NCBI GenBank assembly: GCA_018368345.1
Contig: JAGZEK010000011.1
Span: forward strand, 3,248-67,247
Direction: 5' to 3'
Source: Collinsella sp.
GTDB lineage: Bacteria; Actinomycetota; Coriobacteriia; Coriobacteriales; Coriobacteriaceae
DNA length: 64,000 nucleotides
The position numbers and the translations under genes are program-made. Below, in pieces: positions 16,589 to 23,641 of the stretch (position 1 is its first letter; the number at the start of each line of letters is the position of its first letter). The notes under the pieces were generated by a model. It worked only from the letters and a program-made list of their open reading frames with translations, had not been told where the DNA came from and made no database searches.

Positions 16589-17584
16589 CTAGGCGCCGAT
16601 CTCGGGCAGCTCGGGAACATTGGTGTCGCCCGTACGGTCGCCGATGCAGATCTGCCACAGCTCGGTCCAGGTGCCGTCGTCCTCGATCTTCTTAAGGAAG
16701 TCGTTGACAAAGGCGACGCCGTCGGAATCGAGCGGCAGACCGATGCCATAGGGCTCCTTGCTGCCGAAGGGCTTGCCGGCGATCTTGTACTTACCGGGCT
16801 CGCGGACCAGGGCGCTCTGCTGCATGTTGTTATCGATGACGTAGGCGTCAACGCGGCCCTGCTGGAGTGCCTGGCGGGCCTCCTCGTCGGTCTTGAACTC
16901 CTGCTGGCTGGCCTTGGGGGCGAACTCCTCCAGGATGGCGGGGCCGTTGGAGCCGGACTGGACGGCGACGTTCTTGTCGGCCAGGTCGTCGACGCTCTTG
17001 ATGTCGTCGTTATCGGCGAGCACCAGGATGGCCTGCTGCGTGTAGTAATAGGGACCGGCAAAGGAGACAAGCTTCTTGCGCTCGTCAGTGATGGTGTAGG
17101 TGGCAAAGACGGCGTCGACCTGGCCGTTCTGCAAGACGGACTCGCGCGTGTCCGAGGTCACCTGGGTGATCTCGACCTTGTTCTCGCCCAGGATGTAGTT
17201 GGACAGGAGCTGCGCGATACCGGCATCGAAGCCACGGGTCTGACCGTCCTTCTCGTTGAGGAGGGAGAAGAGCGTGGAAGTCTGAACGCCACCGATCTTA
17301 AAGACGCCGGCGTCCTTGACGGCCGTGGCCCAGGTGCTGGCGGCGACGGCATCGTCATCGGCCTTGGGGCCGTTGTCGACGAGCTTGTCGAATGCCTTGG
17401 CGTCGAGCGTGGTGGAAGCCTCGGTATCCTCGGAGCTCTTGGAGGAACCGGCGGCGGAACCCTTGTCGGCCTCGGCGCTGGTGTCGGAGCAGCCGGCAAG
17501 ACCAAGGCCGGCGACGGTTGCGAAGGTGGCGGCAACGAAGCCGCGGCGGTCGAGAACGACCTGCTGGGAGAGGTTCTTGCTCAT
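16589..17584 (-). CDS. Amino-acid ABC transporter substrate-binding lipoprotein
   Basis: 331 residues. The N-terminus reads DRRGFVAATFATVAG then LGLAGCSD. A twin-arginine motif (RRGF), a hydrophobic stretch and a lipobox (LAGC) together indicate a Tat-exported lipoprotein. A Ser/Glu-rich linker (about 35-60) precedes the family 3 binding domain, with FKIGGVQTSTLFSL, TQVTSDTRESVLQNGQVDAV and the usual IT-E-R-KK-FAGPYY segment. Family members bind glutamate, glutamine or related polar amino acids, and the exact ligand is not readable. It heads the operon behind a strong promoter at 17628-17657. Confidence 0.94.
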   Translation of the reverse strand: MSKNLSQQVVLDRRGFVAATFATVAGLGLAGCSDTSAEADKGSAAGSSKSSEDTEASTTLDAKAFDKLVDNGPKADDDAVAASTWATAVKDAGVFKIGGVQTSTLFSLLNEKDGQTRGFDAGIAQLLSNYILGENKVEITQVTSDTRESVLQNGQVDAVFATYTITDERKKLVSFAGPYYYTQQAILVLADNDDIKSVDDLADKNVAVQSGSNGPAILEEFAPKASQQEFKTDEEARQALQQGRVDAYVIDNNMQQSALVREPGKYKIAGKPFGSKEPYGIGLPLDSDGVAFVNDFLKKIEDDGTWTELWQICIGDRTGDTNVPELPEIGA

Positions 17585-17627
17585 GGTAGAACACCTTTCT
17601 CAATAAAATCCCTAGCGGTTGAGTAGA

Positions 17628-17657
17628 GTTATACCCTATCGCGCTCAAATGGGTCAA
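17628..17657 (-). promoter_or_regulatory. Sigma-70-type promoter of amino acid importer operon
   Basis: On the minus strand TTGACC (complement of 17652-17657) and TATAAC (complement of 17628-17633) are separated by 18 bases. The -10 ends 44 bases before the start codon. One of the best promoter matches in the window. Confidence 0.75.
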
Positions 17658-17700
17658 CACGAAATAACTCAGAAACATACTTACCTTATGGGTAATTCTA

Positions 17701-17742
17701 CCTACCAAAAAGGGACAGGTTTATTTTGGCAGGTTTTATCTG
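17701..17742 (+). repeat. Dispersed hairpin repeat, family 1, copy C
   Basis: CCTACCAAAA (17701-17710) pairs with TTTTGGCAGG (17724-17733) with one mismatch, followed by TTTTATCTGGACAAAC. The inner core AGGGACAGGTTTA is the same as in copy B. No gene ends just upstream on the plus strand, so here it is not acting as an obvious gene terminator. Confidence 0.82.
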
Positions 17743-17802
17743 GACAAACATCGGTTGTTGCTGCTGAGATAGTGCTTTTCGGACGGCCCGCCTCGCTGTT
17801 TT

Positions 17803-18020
17803 GTCTCAATCAGTAACAGGTAGACGAGGAAATGGGTTCTAACTGTTGCAGATCGAGATTTTCTCTTCAGGGGAATTCGAATGTCTCGATCTGTAACATC
17901 TGGACGGACAAAAGGTCTCTATCTGTTACAGATTGAGACAAAGGTCAGGGACTAAGACGTCTTGTCTAGATCTGTAACAGTTAGACGGGAATTCGGGCCC
18001 TAGATGTTACAGATTGAGAT
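17803..18020. repeat. Array of six ~24-bp palindromes with 80/81-bp period
   Basis: Six imperfect palindromes of consensus GTCTCRATCTGTWACAGWT plus GAGAC are centred on 17815, 17847, 17895, 17927, 17976 and 18008. Centre spacings are 32, 48, 32, 49 and 32 bases, so three pairs repeat every 80-81 bp. The central base alternates A, T, A, T, A, T, so members of each pair are also inverted to one another and could fold into 24-bp stems with loops of about 10 bases. GGAATTCG occurs in the spacers before units 3 and 6. No gene is visible in 17585-18080. Function is unknown. Confidence 0.85.
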
Positions 18021-18038
18021 AATCGCGTCGCGAAAACA

Positions 18039-18079
18039 AAAACCTCCGCAGGGGGGGGTGCTTTCCTTGCGGAGGTTTT
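18039..18079 (-). terminator. Terminator of DXS-like gene, loop contains G8
   Basis: AAAACCTCCGCA (18039-18050) pairs perfectly with TGCGGAGGTTTT (18068-18079), directly after the minus-strand stop at 18081, followed on that strand by TGTTTTCG. The loop holds eight consecutive G (18051-18058). Confidence 0.9.
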
Positions 18080-18080
18080 C

Positions 18081-19862
18081 TTACTCGTTGAGTAGTCTTG
18101 CGGCTTCGGCGGCCATGTTCTCGACCGTCATGCCGTTCTGCGCGAGCAGTTCGTTGGGGTCGTAGCGGTCGGGGAAGCCCTTGGCGATGCCGAAGGTGCG
18201 CGTGCGCACGGGCGTGCAGGCCAGGTAGCACGCCACGCGCTCGCCCCAGCCGCCGTCCAAGATGCCGTCCTCGAGGGTGACGACAACGCGATGCTCGGCG
18301 GCAAGGCTGTCGAGGAACTCACGGTCAAGCTCGGTTGCAAAGCGCGGGTTGACGAGCGTGGCCTCGATACCGTACTCGGCAGTCAGACGGTTTGCCACGC
18401 GCTCGCCCAGCTCAAAGAAATCGCCAAGCGCGAGCAGGGCAACGTCGCGGCCCTGACGCACCACGTTGTAGCGCGCGACGCCGTAATCGGTGCCCTCGGC
18501 GGGCGCCAAATCGGGGCGGCTAACCAGGCCGATGCCCGGTACGCGGATTGCCACGGGATGCTCGCGGTGGTCGAGCGACCAGCTCAGCATGGACAGATAT
18601 TCCTCCATGCAGGCCGGCGCCAAGTAGTGCATGTTGGGAAGACCGCCCAGCATGGAAATATCAAAGAACGAAAGATGCGTCTCGGACGTGGTGCCAAAGA
18701 TTGACGCACCAAACACCAAAATGGTTGCGGGGGCGTCGTTGAGGCATAGGTCGTGCCACAGCTCGTCGTAGGCGCGCTGCAAAAACGTACCGTACACACC
18801 AAAGACTGGCTTGGCGCCCGAGCGCGCAAGCGCGGTGGCAAAGGTCACGGCGTGCTCCTCGGCAATGCCCACATCGACGAACTGTTTGCCGGCGGCAGCG
18901 CGAAGCTCGGGTGTAAAGCCCATGATGTAGGGCGTGGCGGCCGTGATGCCAACGACCTGTGGATCGCGCTCGATGGCGGCGCTGAGCGCCTCGCCCGTAA
19001 TGTCAGCATAGGTGCGCGGCGCAGGCTCGCTTGGATGGCCCGGGCAAAGCTTGCGCCCAGTCGCCATGTCAAACGGACCCACGTGGTGCCAGCGCTCGGG
19101 GTCGTTTTGGGCCGGCTCAAAGCCCTTGCCCTTGGCGGTGGAGACGTGCAGCACGATGGGATGATCGATATCGTGCAGTTCCTGCAGCGCGTCGACGAGG
19201 GCCAACACATCGTTACCGGCGTCCAGATAGCGGTAGTCGAGCCCCATCGCGCGGAAAACGTTGCGCTCACAGGTGCCGTTGCTGGTGCGCAGCTCGGCCA
19301 GATTGCGATAGAGGCCACCGTGGTTCTCGGCGATGGACTGGTCGTTATCGTTGACGATGATGATCAGGTTGCTGTCGAGTTCGGCGGCATTGTTGAAGCC
19401 CTCAAACGCCAAGCCGCCCGAAAGCGAGCCGTCGCCAATGATGGTGATGACGTTGTAGCTGTCGCCCGCCAGATCGCGGGCGTGTGCCAAGCCGCAGCCC
19501 AGGCTCACCGATGTGGAGGTGTGGCCCATGGCGAACAGGTCGTGCTCGGACTCGTCGGGATTGGCAAAGCCGGAAGCCTCACCATAACGCTCCGGGTCGA
19601 TATAGGTGTACGCGCGCCCGGTCAGCGCCTTGTGGGCGTAGGTCTGGTGCGACACGTCAAAGACAATCTTGTCGGTGGGGGAGTTAAACACGCGATGGAG
19701 CGCGACCGTGAGCTCAACGACGCCCAGGTTGGGGGCAACGTGTCCGCCGACAGCGGCGGAGCTTTCGAGGATGGCGTGGCGAATCTCGTCGCAGAGCTGC
19801 GGGAGCTCGGCGCGATTAAGAGCCTTGACGTCCTCGGGCGTTGTCGTTTGCGTAAGCAGCAT
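18081..19862 (-). CDS. dxs: 1-deoxy-D-xylulose-5-phosphate synthase-like (divergent DXS)
   Basis: 593 residues. DXS joins pyruvate and glyceraldehyde 3-phosphate, using thiamine diphosphate, in the first step of the MEP isoprenoid pathway. N-terminal features fit well: HVAPNLGVVELTVALH, DVSHQTYAHKALTGR, the thiamine motif GDGSLSGGLAFEG and VNDNDQSIAENHG. In the second domain YGTFLQRAYDELWHD is conserved, but the usual DRAGLVG-DGPTHHG segment is replaced by FGASIFGTTSETHLSFFD, and AIR-PRG becomes AIRVPGIGL. The protein is slightly shorter than typical DXS (about 620). It may be a true but divergent DXS or a related transketolase-family enzyme. Monocistronic, ending in a terminator. Confidence 0.8.
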   Translation of the reverse strand: MLLTQTTTPEDVKALNRAELPQLCDEIRHAILESSAAVGGHVAPNLGVVELTVALHRVFNSPTDKIVFDVSHQTYAHKALTGRAYTYIDPERYGEASGFANPDESEHDLFAMGHTSTSVSLGCGLAHARDLAGDSYNVITIIGDGSLSGGLAFEGFNNAAELDSNLIIIVNDNDQSIAENHGGLYRNLAELRTSNGTCERNVFRAMGLDYRYLDAGNDVLALVDALQELHDIDHPIVLHVSTAKGKGFEPAQNDPERWHHVGPFDMATGRKLCPGHPSEPAPRTYADITGEALSAAIERDPQVVGITAATPYIMGFTPELRAAAGKQFVDVGIAEEHAVTFATALARSGAKPVFGVYGTFLQRAYDELWHDLCLNDAPATILVFGASIFGTTSETHLSFFDISMLGGLPNMHYLAPACMEEYLSMLSWSLDHREHPVAIRVPGIGLVSRPDLAPAEGTDYGVARYNVVRQGRDVALLALGDFFELGERVANRLTAEYGIEATLVNPRFATELDREFLDSLAAEHRVVVTLEDGILDGGWGERVACYLACTPVRTRTFGIAKGFPDRYDPNELLAQNGMTVENMAAEAARLLNE

Positions 19863-19989
19863 CGTTGTGGGTTACTCCATGCGAATCGAGCGCCGGCGCT
19901 CCCTCGGCCGGCACAATTGCACAAAACAGTCTCGCACATTTTGGCGTTTGATATGTGACGGCGGCGCGGTAATTCGCCAACTGGTGGGG

Positions 19990-20001
19990 CAAAACGTTTT
20001 G
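19990..20001. promoter_or_regulatory. Perfect 12-bp palindrome in divergent dxs / HD-protein promoter region
   Basis: CAAAACGTTTTG is its own reverse complement and lies between the divergent DXS-like gene and the HD-domain gene. A possible operator, but with a single copy the evidence is weak. Confidence 0.25.
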
Positions 20002-20090
20002 TCCGATGCCATACTGGTAGATTCGATGATGATTTTATTCCATGCGCACAGGCCGTGGCTTGTTGCCGTGAGTCGCTGGAAGGAGGCAGC

Positions 20091-20627
20091 ATGTCCGATG
20101 TCGTTCGTGCCGAGAAAATCGCGCACGAGGTCGACGATGCCGCCCGCCAGCTCGCCCAGGCGGGCCGCTTGGACCTGACACGCGAGTTTATCCAGCATGG
20201 CGACGTGACGGTCTATGCGCATGTGACCTCGGTGGCGCGGGCAAGTCTGTCCTTTGCCGAGCGCCTGGGCCGCGTCGGTGTCTCGGTCGACCGCGCCTCG
20301 TTGCTGCGCGGGGCCCTGCTGCACGATTACTTTCTCTATGACTGGCACGATCCCGACCCAAGCCATCGGCTACATGGCTTTCGCCACCCGTTTTTTGCCC
20401 TGGCGCGTGCCGAAGAGGATTTTGAGCTGACGCCGCGCGAGCGGAATATCATCGCGCGCCATATGTTTCCGCTGGTGCCGGTGCCGCCGACGTGTCGTGA
20501 GGCTTGGATTGTGTGTCTGGCTGATAAGTGGTGCGCGCTGTGCGAGACGGTCGCCGGTCGTCTGCCGCGCAAGGACGAGGCGGACGATGGCGTGAGCAGC
20601 GAATCGAGTGAAAAGAGGAGAGGGTAG
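20091..20627 (+). CDS. HD-domain phosphohydrolase-like protein
   Basis: 178 residues. LLRGALLHDYFLYDWH holds the His-Asp pair of the HD superfamily, and IIARHMFPL and CLADKWCALCE supply further His/Asp positions. Proteins of this size and pattern are mostly uncharacterised metal phosphohydrolases encoded near housekeeping genes. ATG 20091 has GGAAGGAGG before it. The next gene begins 3 bases after the stop, so the two are co-transcribed. Confidence 0.85.
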   Translation: MSDVVRAEKIAHEVDDAARQLAQAGRLDLTREFIQHGDVTVYAHVTSVARASLSFAERLGRVGVSVDRASLLRGALLHDYFLYDWHDPDPSHRLHGFRHPFFALARAEEDFELTPRERNIIARHMFPLVPVPPTCREAWIVCLADKWCALCETVAGRLPRKDEADDGVSSESSEKRRG

Positions 20628-20630
20628 ACG

Positions 20631-21651
20631 GTGGGGACCGCGATCGACATGGCATTTGGCGGCGCGACGCTTGCCGCCTGCCCGCTCTCGGCACTGGTGC
20701 TCTCGTTTGCCTTTTACGGGTTTTGCGGTTGGGCATGGGAGTCGACGGTATGCGCCATGCTCAACCACGGACGCTTTGCCAACAGCGGTTTTTTTGCTGG
20801 GACCGTGTTGTCCTATCTATGGTGTGGGCGGCATAGCCTGCTGGCTTTTGCTGCGCGGAATTCCGGATGCCTCGAGCCAGTTTGTCGCTGCAGCGCTCGT
20901 ATGCAGCGTGATCGAGTACAGTGTAGGCGTGCTGTTGGAAAAAACAACGGGCGCTCGCTTTTGGGACTATTCGCACCTGCCGTTTAACTTGCACGGACGT
21001 ATCTGTCTGTACTGGGCCTGCGCGTTTGGCTTGGGTGCGTTGTGCATTTGTCGCGTGGTGGAGCCGGCATTGCTGGGGCTGCTTGGCCATCTGCCGGTGC
21101 TGATTGTGCGGCTGTCCGCCTTTATTGTCGCGGTCGCGATGATGGTCGACGCGGCATGCTCTTTGGCCAGTTGGCGCCGCCTGTCCGATCAGCTGGAGCG
21201 CGTCCGGGCCGACCTTGCCGACCGCATCAATGAGTCGCTCGCCGATGCGTCCGACTCCATGCTCGAACGTATTCCCGATTCTACGATTGACTCGGTGGCA
21301 CAGACGCACATCCGTAGCCGTGCCGTTAACGCGTGGCTGGCCGAGCTGGGTGACGCCGCGCTCGATGCCCTGCGCGAGAAGGCTTCGATGCCGACGTTTA
21401 TCGCGGATGGTGCTCGCGGCCTGGCGCTTGCCGCCCGCCGCGTGGCCGATGCCGCGCCGAACATGCCGCGTCCGTCGCTCAGCCGTCGCCTTGCCGGCAA
21501 GCGCATGAGCCGTCCGGTGCCAAGCGTGTCGCTCAGCCGACGCGACCTGCGCTTCTTCAATGCCTTCCCGCGCTTGCGCATCAACCGCTACGAGGGCGTC
21601 ATCCGAGCTACCGACCTCCGTGACCGAGCCCGCGAGCTGTTCCGCCGCTAG
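20631..21651 (+). pseudogene. PF06541-like putative ABC transporter permease, frame broken at T7
   Basis: The first frame (GTG 20631 after AGGAGAGGG) reads FAFYGFCGWAWESTV and NHGRFANSGFF. Then, at seven T (20789-20795), the match moves to the neighbouring frame with LLGPCCPIYGVGG, EYSVGVLLEKTTGARFWDY and LPFNLHGRICLYWA. These are the ordered motifs of the PF06541 membrane family. Removing one T joins them as NSGFLLGPCCPIYG, giving a protein of about 339 residues. The C-terminal 150 residues are a charged tail. The break could be a sequencing error, a recent mutation or slippage. If intact, it would be an integral membrane protein of unknown function. Confidence 0.75.
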
Positions 21652-21731
21652 CCGGGACGGGCGCGCTCGCGGCTTCCTTGCTCGCGTATTTCCCGTTCGT
21701 TTCGCGCCCGTTGCCGCGCCGTTTCCAAGAT

Positions 21732-21824
21732 TGCGGCACCGTTGGAGACGGCAAGATCTGGGTCGAGCCGGTCGAAGAGGTTATCCGCATCCGTACCGGC
21801 GAACACGGCCCCGCCGCGGTGTAG
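21732..21824 (+). pseudogene. C-terminal remnant of a P-II (GlnB/GlnK) nitrogen regulator
   Basis: The frame ending at TAG 21822-21824 encodes GTVGDGKIWVEPVEEV followed by IRIRTGEHGPAAV. This is the highly conserved last 30 residues of P-II signalling proteins, the region that binds ATP near the C-terminus. Nothing upstream in any frame continues the family: the 5' three-quarters, including the T-loop, is absent, and the preceding 70 bases are unrelated. No start codon or ribosome-binding site fits. It looks like the leftover of a deleted glnB/glnK gene. Confidence 0.75.
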
Positions 21825-21840
21825 GACAATCTTTCGCCTG

Positions 21841-21874
21841 ACGGGCGCGCCTCTCTTGGGGCGCGCCCGTTCTC
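21841..21874 (+). terminator. GC-rich hairpin after P-II remnant
   Basis: ACGGGCGCGCC (21841-21851) pairs perfectly with GGCGCGCCCGT (21860-21870), followed by TCTCGTCT. Possibly the original terminator of the lost P-II gene, now ending the upstream operon. Confidence 0.6.
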
Positions 21875-21911
21875 GTCTACAATATCGTGCAGACGAAGGA
21901 GAGGCACGCCC

Positions 21912-22769
21912 ATGATCAAGATGTTTGCGAGTGACTTAGACGGAACGCTGCTGAACGCCCTGCACGAGGCAGATGGGACCATCCGCCGTGCCATTCGCGA
22001 GCTGACCGAGGCTGGTCTGCATGTGGTTCCCGCGACCGGACGCTCGACGCTGCCGATCGGCGAGCATGGCTTTACGGGCCTGGCGCTTGACGCCTGCTGC
22101 TCCAATGGGTCCATCGTGCGCGACAGCCATGGCGAGGTGCTCAAGACCTGGACCATCGATCCACAGATCACCGAGGAGCTGCTCAAGCAGTTTCCGGATA
22201 TCTGTTTTGACTGCTCCACGCCCGACGGCATGTTCTCGAGCGGTTCGTTCGAGATGCATCAGGCGGGCTTTAAAAAGGACAGCCCCATCAAGCGCATCGT
22301 GATGCGTGGCATGCGTGCACGTGGCGGGTATCACGAGGAACAGTATTTCGACCAGTCGATCGGTGACATCCTGCGCCACGATGTGTGCAAGATCAACTGC
22401 CGCGTGACCTCGCCCGAGCTGGAGCGCGACCTTAAGGCCTATCTTGCCGAGCGCTCGGACCGTGTGGTCAACGCGCCGTTCGATCCGGTGATGTTCGAGA
22501 TCACGGACGTGGCGTGCAACAAGGGCGAGAGCGTGGCCTGGCTGGCGGGCTACTACGGTATTGCCGAGGACGAGGTCGCGGTTTACGGCGACGGCGGCAA
22601 CGACATCGCCATGCTCAAGCGTTTCCGTCACAGCTATGCCACCAAGAATGGCAGTGACGCGGCCAAGGCCGCCGCGAGCGCGACTATCGGCAGCTGCATG
22701 GTCCACGCCGTTCCCAAACACATGCTCGCCACCATGCACAAGCAAAACTCCCGCACCGTCATCGAATGA
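21912..22769 (+). CDS. Cof-type HAD-IIB phosphatase
   Basis: 285 residues. The N-terminal SDLDGTLLN contains the nucleophile Asp8 and acid/base Asp10 of HAD phosphatases. GDGGNDIAMLKRF is the C-terminal Mg-binding motif, and the large cap between (about 85-200) places it in subclass IIB (Cof/YbiV type). These enzymes dephosphorylate sugar phosphates, flavin intermediates or nucleotides with broad specificity. AGGAGAGG precedes the ATG. The stop codon overlaps the first base of a hairpin repeat that may act as its terminator. Confidence 0.93.
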   Translation: MIKMFASDLDGTLLNALHEADGTIRRAIRELTEAGLHVVPATGRSTLPIGEHGFTGLALDACCSNGSIVRDSHGEVLKTWTIDPQITEELLKQFPDICFDCSTPDGMFSSGSFEMHQAGFKKDSPIKRIVMRGMRARGGYHEEQYFDQSIGDILRHDVCKINCRVTSPELERDLKAYLAERSDRVVNAPFDPVMFEITDVACNKGESVAWLAGYYGIAEDEVAVYGDGGNDIAMLKRFRHSYATKNGSDAAKAAASATIGSCMVHAVPKHMLATMHKQNSRTVIE

Positions 22770-22799
22770 TGTGGCAAAGGGATAGTCCCTTTGTCACAT
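22769..22799 (+). repeat. Dispersed hairpin repeat, family 2 (after HAD gene)
   Basis: ATGTGGCAAAGGGA (22769-22782) pairs with TCCCTTTGTCACAT (22786-22799), with one G-T pair and a 3-base loop. A close relative lies at 23520-23550 and a more distant one at 23078-23118. Confidence 0.8.
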
Positions 22800-22885
22800 G
22801 GGAGATGCCGGCTTTTGGCGTATAGGACTGTTACGCTTTCGCCACCAACAAATTTCGAGTTATTCGGCCTGTCGGAGGTCGTTAA

Positions 22886-23044
22886 ATGGCTAAAGATGCC
22901 CTCGCAGGAACATTCATACCTCTAACGGTGTTTGATTCGGTGACGCAAGTGCGCAAATGGGCATGTATGCGCTCAAATAAGGACAAAAACTCTCAGATAA
23001 TCCCGGTGGTGCATTTATGCAGAACCAGCAGCGTGGCCGAATAA
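22886..23044 (+). CDS. Small ORF, 52 residues, doubtful
   Basis: An ATG at 22886 sits behind GGAGGTCGTTAA and the frame stays open for 52 codons, ending SSVAE. I do not recognise it. It has no clear hydrophobic segment or motif, and the surrounding 900 bases are otherwise repeat-rich and poor in genes. The good ribosome-binding site is the only positive evidence. It could be a chance frame or the remnant of a larger gene. Confidence 0.25.
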   Translation: MAKDALAGTFIPLTVFDSVTQVRKWACMRSNKDKNSQIIPVVHLCRTSSVAE

Positions 23045-23077
23045 CTCGAAAAATGTAGGTAGCAGTTCGGCGACAAG

Positions 23078-23118
23078 CTCGGGTATGGCAAAGGAACTGT
23101 TCCTTCGCCATACCCGAG
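23078..23118. repeat. Dispersed hairpin repeat, family 2-like, long stem
   Basis: CTCGGGTATGGC (23078-23089) pairs perfectly with GCCATACCCGAG (23107-23118). Inside it AAGGAAC (23091-23097) pairs with GTTCCTT (23099-23105). The GGCAAAGGAAC core resembles the copies at 22769 and 23520. Confidence 0.75.
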
Positions 23119-23240
23119 TTCCGATCTTCTGAAATGCGAACAAACATTCGCATATCTAACTGCGCTTTGATAGAATTGATACTGTTGGCGGCAGTTCCAT
23201 GTGCCGGGCAACGCCCTCCATCTGATGGGAGGTGATGCCC

Positions 23241-23366
23241 ATGACCGATCTGATTGATTTCGTGAGACTTCTGACCGCTTTGGTCTCGTTCTCCACGGCG
23301 CTCGTCGGGCTTTCCGAGGCACTCAAGCAACGTTCGAAGCAACGTAAAAGGGGTCGCCGCCGCTAA
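23241..23366 (+). CDS. Small holin-like membrane peptide, candidate type I toxin
   Basis: 41 residues. A hydrophobic stretch from about residue 5 to 28 (FVRLLTALVSFSTALVGL) is followed by a very basic tail (KQRSKQRKRGRRR). GGGAGGTG lies seven bases before ATG 23241. One short transmembrane helix with a charged C-terminus is the form of type I toxin and holin-like peptides of Firmicutes and Actinobacteria. The 3' end overlaps a hairpin, and a second hairpin lies downstream, leaving room for an antisense RNA. Real translation is likely. The toxin role is inference. Confidence 0.6.
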   Translation: MTDLIDFVRLLTALVSFSTALVGLSEALKQRSKQRKRGRRR

Positions 23367-23380
23367 GGCGTTGACCCCTT
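23348..23380. terminator. Hairpin at the 3' end of the holin-like gene
   Basis: AAGGGGTC (23348-23355) pairs with GACCCCTT (23373-23380) across the stop codon. A second weaker hairpin at 23391-23427 (ACGGC/GCCGT plus GCCCA/TGGGC) could terminate a convergent antisense transcript. Confidence 0.4.
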
Positions 23381-23519
23381 AATCCAAGCAACGGCGCTGC
23401 CCAGCTTTCCAGAACTTGGGCTGCCGTCGACACTATTCTACCCACGAATGACATTTTGAACAATCGGCAATGCCGCTTCAAAAGCCAGGCACAACTGGCA
23501 CAACCTAGGCGGTCGCTGA

Positions 23520-23550
23520 ATGTGACAAAGGGACAGCCCCTTTGTCACAT
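23520..23550. repeat. Dispersed hairpin repeat, family 2
   Basis: ATGTGACAAAGGG (23520-23532) pairs with CCCTTTGTCACAT (23538-23550), perfect over 13 bp with a 5-base loop. It lies between the holin-like gene and the TetR promoter. Confidence 0.82.
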
Positions 23551-23602
23551 CCAAAATATTGCCTTTACGTGTTGATACACACGGTGTGCAATAATACTCG
23601 CA

Positions 23603-23620
23603 CTGTGCAATAGCGCACAG
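23603..23620. promoter_or_regulatory. Operator candidate of TetR/activase operon
   Basis: CTGTGC-AATAGC-GCACAG is an 18-bp palindrome ending 21 bases before the TTG start at 23642. TGTGCAATA occurs twice, at 23585 and again inside the palindrome. A plausible autoregulatory site for the TetR protein. Confidence 0.45.
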
Positions 23621-23641
23621 GCTGAGTAACAAGGAGGACGC

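Noticed and set aside
17803..18020. CRISPR array
   Set aside because: Repeats are palindromic and alternate in orientation and spacing (32/48 bp). Spacers are not uniform, and no cas gene is present.
22914..23342. 142-codon minus-strand frame across the small toxin-like gene
   Set aside because: No ribosome-binding site or motif; it runs through two hairpin repeats and opposite a better-supported small gene.
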